36,404 nucleotides of DNA from CAZAFN01 sp964484795 (lineage in GTDB: Bacteria > Pseudomonadota > Alphaproteobacteria > Methylaequorales > Methylaequoraceae): NCBI GenBank assembly GCA_964484795.1, contig CAZAFN010000015.1:1-36404 (forward strand), in the 5' to 3' direction. Position 1 is the stretch's first letter. Each line of letters opens with the position of its first letter. The position numbers and the translations under genes are program-made. Below, one piece after another: positions 34,392 to 36,404 of this stretch. The notes under the pieces were generated by a model. It was given only the letters and a program-made list of their open reading frames with translations, was not told where the DNA came from and ran no database searches.

Positions 34392-34703
34392 ATGAAAAAA
34401 CTTCACAAAAAAAAACTTATTAGATTCAAGAAAGATGAAATAAACAAAATAATGGAAATATACTCCAAGAAAATCTCAATAGGTGAATGGAAAGACTACT
34501 CTATTAGCTTTAAAAACAATTATGCCATATTTTCAATACATAAGTCATATAAGTTCGGACCTACTTTCGAAATAAAAAAAAATTTTTCTAGAGAAAACTT
34601 TTACACTCTTACTTCACAGAACAACGTAGTATTGGCATCCTCTAGTAATCTAGAAAATGTTATTAATTACTTAAAAAAGCCAGACCTTAGGTTAATCAAG
34701 TGA
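34392..34703 (+). CDS. DUF2794 family protein
   Basis: Small conserved alphaproteobacterial protein of unknown role. The 103 residues match my memory of the family: a basic start, KKDEINKIMEIYSKKISIGEW, the diagnostic GEWKDYSISF, then YAIFSIHKSYKFGPTFEIKK and a C terminus NVINYLKKPDLRLIK. No signal peptide or membrane helix, so cytosolic. Single gene, with its 3' end overlapping the convergent secreted-protein gene by 12 bases. No function is claimed. Confidence 0.8.
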   Translation: MKKLHKKKLIRFKKDEINKIMEIYSKKISIGEWKDYSISFKNNYAIFSIHKSYKFGPTFEIKKNFSRENFYTLTSQNNVVLASSSNLENVINYLKKPDLRLIK

Positions 34704-35009
34704 TTTTCTTATACCGGATGTATAGCTTTTTTGTCTTGTTTTTCTAATTCTTTGAAAACCCATTACACCGTTAAATATGTAATCTTTCTTTCCTGATTCC
34801 CAAATAATTTCCAAATTACCATCCAAATTTTTCCATTCTCCAATCTCTCCCGCCCCATAATCAGATTTTGCACTACCATCAGCTTTAATGATTATATTAA
34901 ATTCAGATTGCCACTCATCACTAGCAATCCAATTTCCAACCCAAGAATTATTAGCAAAAGAAAAGTTGAAAAAAACTGTAAAGATTAAAAAAGTTAATTT
35001 TTTAACCAT
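34692..35009 (-). CDS. Small exported protein, unknown family
   Basis: The 105 residues begin with a Sec signal peptide (KKLTFLIFTVFFNFSFA, cleavage near residue 19). The mature part is rich in Trp and Gly with alternating beta-strand character: SWVGNWIASDEWQSEF, ADGSAKSDYGAGEIGEW, DGNLEIIWESGKKDYIF, ending in a basic tail FQRIRKTRQKSYTSGIRKSL. It looks like a small beta-barrel or lipocalin-like fold, but I do not recognise the family. The ATG overlaps the DUF1289 gene by 8 bases, so it is third in the marC operon. Confidence 0.75.
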   Translation of the reverse strand: MVKKLTFLIFTVFFNFSFANNSWVGNWIASDEWQSEFNIIIKADGSAKSDYGAGEIGEWKNLDGNLEIIWESGKKDYIFNGVMGFQRIRKTRQKSYTSGIRKSLD

Positions 35010-35166
35010 TCTGTCTGCCTTTAATTAAACTTAAAATCTTTTTTCTTTTTGAATTACTGTATTTTTTCCAATTAGAAATTTCTTCCAATGTTCTTCTACA
35101 ACCCTTGCAGAAAAATCCTTTAGAGTCCAGTTTACAAACGCCTATGCACGGTGATTCTATGCTCAC
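35002..35166 (-). CDS. DUF1289 family small cysteine-rich protein, 54 residues
   Basis: Short gene fitting exactly between marC and the secreted-protein gene. It starts with GTG that overlaps the marC stop in a GTGA (four bases) and ends 8 bases inside the next gene. The protein reads SIESPCIGVCKLDSKGFCKG, then CRRTLEEISNWKKYS and a basic end. The SPCxxVC start, the CxGCxRTxEEI block and the length are the hallmarks of DUF1289. The four Cys (7, 11, 20, 23) probably bind zinc or an Fe-S cluster; this is inferred. Function unknown. Confidence 0.85.
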   Translation of the reverse strand: MSIESPCIGVCKLDSKGFFCKGCRRTLEEISNWKKYSNSKRKKILSLIKGRQNG

Positions 35167-35783
35167 AAAAACCCCCTAATTCCATTAATTATGTACTCCA
35201 CTGACAACGCACCCAAAATTAATCCACAAATTTTTTGTAATGTTAAAATTATTGTCTTGTTTAATATTCTAAAAATAAAATTAGAAAAAAGAAGAATTAA
35301 TGATGTAATAAACAATGTCAAGAAAATTGGGAAAATCTGCTGATAGAAATCTATAAAAGTGTGTTGATAATCTTTAGAAATTAAGACAGATAATGTTATT
35401 GCAGATGGTCCGGCAACCAAAGGAATTGAAATTGGAAAAACTGCTAGATTGCTCACTTGATTATCATCAATGATTGGCATAGCCAAATTTTTTTTTCTCT
35501 CAATTCTTTTTTCAAAAACCATTTCAAAAGAAATAAAAAGTAAAAATAATCCACCAACTATCTTAAAAGAATTAAGGGAAATACCCATAAAAAATAAAAA
35601 AATATTTCCGTAAATTGAAAAAAATGTTAGTACAATTGATGTAATAATAAGCATTAAAAAAGCTAATCTTATTATCTTCTCCCGATCTAGATCGGCTGTT
35701 ATTACTGCAAAAAGTGGTATTAATGATATAGGATCTATGGCTACAAATGCTTTAAGAAAATTTTGTAAAAAAATATCATGCAT
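35163..35783 (-). CDS. MarC family integral membrane protein
   Basis: Six-helix inner-membrane protein of the MarC/UPF0056 family, function unresolved. With the ATG at 35783 the protein is 206 residues and starts MHDIFLQNFLKAFVAIDPIS, a good family match; a TTG three codons upstream is possible. Helices lie at about 8-28, 38-60, 63-82, 112-132, 147-167 and 182-200; FPISIPLVAGPSAITLSVLI is the conserved central motif. Its start codon overlaps that of trhO on the other strand in ATGCAT. No Shine-Dalgarno sequence is seen. First gene of a three-gene operon. Confidence 0.88.
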   Translation of the reverse strand: MHDIFLQNFLKAFVAIDPISLIPLFAVITADLDREKIIRLAFLMLIITSIVLTFFSIYGNIFLFFMGISLNSFKIVGGLFLLFISFEMVFEKRIERKKNLAMPIIDDNQVSNLAVFPISIPLVAGPSAITLSVLISKDYQHTFIDFYQQIFPIFLTLFITSLILLFSNFIFRILNKTIILTLQKICGLILGALSVEYIINGIRGFL

Positions 35784-36404
35784 AAAAATCAAAAATTTTT
35801 TGTTTGTTCATTTTACAAGTTTATCTGTCTGACTGGATTGGAACAATTAAAATGTAACCTATCAAAATTTCTGAAAAATAACAATTTTAAAGGAACTATA
35901 TTACTGGGAAATGAAGGAATTAACGGCTCTGTATCTTGTGAAAAACATAAATTAAAGAGTTTTAAAAGTTTCCTAGAACAAACTCTATCAACTAAAATTG
36001 ATTTTAAAGTCCAAAATCATGATTTCCACGCTTTTTTAAGACTAAAAATAAAAATTAAGCAAGAAATCATTAGAATGAAAAAAAAGAATTCATCTCCTCT
36101 TACTACCTCGGGTAAACTAATACAACCTAGTGATTGGGATAAGTTATTAGAAGCTCAAGATGTGCTTACAATCGACACTAGAAACAATTATGAATCAGAA
36201 ATTGGTACTTTCAAAAATTCAATTAAGACTAACACATTAAATTTTACTGAATTTCCGAACTGGGTAAAAAAACATAAGTCACTTTTCAATGATAAAAAAA
36301 TTGCAATGTTTTGTACTGGAGGGATACGTTGTGAAAAAGCAAGTAGTTATTTACTAAAATTAGGTTTTGAAGAAGTTTATCAATTAGAAGGTGGAATCAT
36401 CAAT
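35778..36404 (+). CDS. trhO: tRNA uridine(34) hydroxylase TrhO, rhodanese family (cut by window edge)
   Basis: Oxygen-dependent enzyme that makes 5-hydroxyuridine at the wobble position of tRNA. 209 N-terminal residues are present. The acylphosphatase-like N domain shows FVCSFYKFICLTGLEQL and GTILLGNEGINGSVS (about residues 8-60). The rhodanese domain shows IDTRNNYESEIGTF and the catalytic Cys in MFCTGGIRCEKAS, then YQLEGGI. The start ATG at 35778 is head to head with marC (6-base overlap of the coding ends), so the promoter of each gene must lie within the other. The frame continues past base 36404. Confidence 0.93.
   Translation, partial: MHKNQKFFVCSFYKFICLTGLEQLKCNLSKFLKNNNFKGTILLGNEGINGSVSCEKHKLKSFKSFLEQTLSTKIDFKVQNHDFHAFLRLKIKIKQEIIRMKKKNSSPLTTSGKLIQPSDWDKLLEAQDVLTIDTRNNYESEIGTFKNSIKTNTLNFTEFPNWVKKHKSLFNDKKIAMFCTGGIRCEKASSYLLKLGFEEVYQLEGGIIN

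Noticed and set aside
1..36404. Mobile elements, CRISPR arrays, tRNA or rRNA genes, defence or secondary-metabolite clusters
   Set aside because: None found on reading: no direct-repeat arrays, no transposase or integrase motifs, no cloverleaf-like segments, and nearly all bases are in conserved housekeeping genes.

Overview
The window reads as the chromosome of a very AT-rich (roughly 30% G+C by eye), tightly packed alphaproteobacterium, most likely a streamlined free-living, possibly marine lineage. The placement rests on gene families and gene order typical of Alphaproteobacteria: DUF2066-hdaA beside rnd and purMN, pepA-holC-ndk, lptF-lptG-lptD-surA-pdxA-rsmA, fabD-fabG-acpP-fabF-mltG-gmk, rpsF-rpsR-DUF2232-rplI-dnaB, cvpA-purF-SDR, a DUF2794 gene and a DUF1289 gene. 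I cannot place it below class. No tRNA, rRNA, insertion sequence, prophage, CRISPR array or defence cassette was seen. No gap between genes exceeds about 120 bases.

Layout. 1-644 (-) is the N-terminal part of aspS. 686-3538 holds rnd (+) meeting hdaA and a DUF2066 gene (-). 3632-5377 (+) is purM-purN plus a 41-residue membrane peptide. 5381-7749 (-) is pepA-holC-ndk. 7819-15206 (+) is an outer-membrane biogenesis operon that ends in pdxA and rsmA. 15195-20014 (-) is the fatty-acid synthesis cluster with mltG and gmk. 20132-29491 (+) runs from ribosomal proteins S6/S18/L9 through a CaCA exchanger, DnaB, an MlaEF-type ABC pair, CvpA and PurF to a degenerate SDR. 29488-34304 (-) is yfgM-bamB-der followed by a flavocytochrome c sulfide dehydrogenase pair. 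34392-36404 holds a DUF2794 gene (+), a marC-DUF1289-small secreted protein operon (-) and the start of trhO (+).

How the genes work together. LptF and LptG are the LPS export permease, LptD is the outer-membrane LPS translocon, and SurA and BamB serve outer-membrane protein assembly. FabD, FabG, AcpP and FabF supply acyl chains. PurM, PurN and PurF are three steps of de novo purine synthesis. HdaA, HolC and DnaB are replication factors. The one metabolic accessory is fccAB, which suggests use of sulfide as an electron source; it is translationally coupled to der.

Points needing attention. purM has no ATG, GTG or TTG at its N terminus and appears to start at ATC. The lptD signal peptide and N terminus are one base out of frame across a run of 11 T. 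Two real genes are short enough to be missed (the 41-residue membrane peptide and the 54-residue DUF1289 protein). L9 carries a charged tail of about 130 residues. The SDR after purF has lost its catalytic Tyr and Ser. The start codons of marC and trhO overlap head to head. I did not find a clear new multi-gene system.
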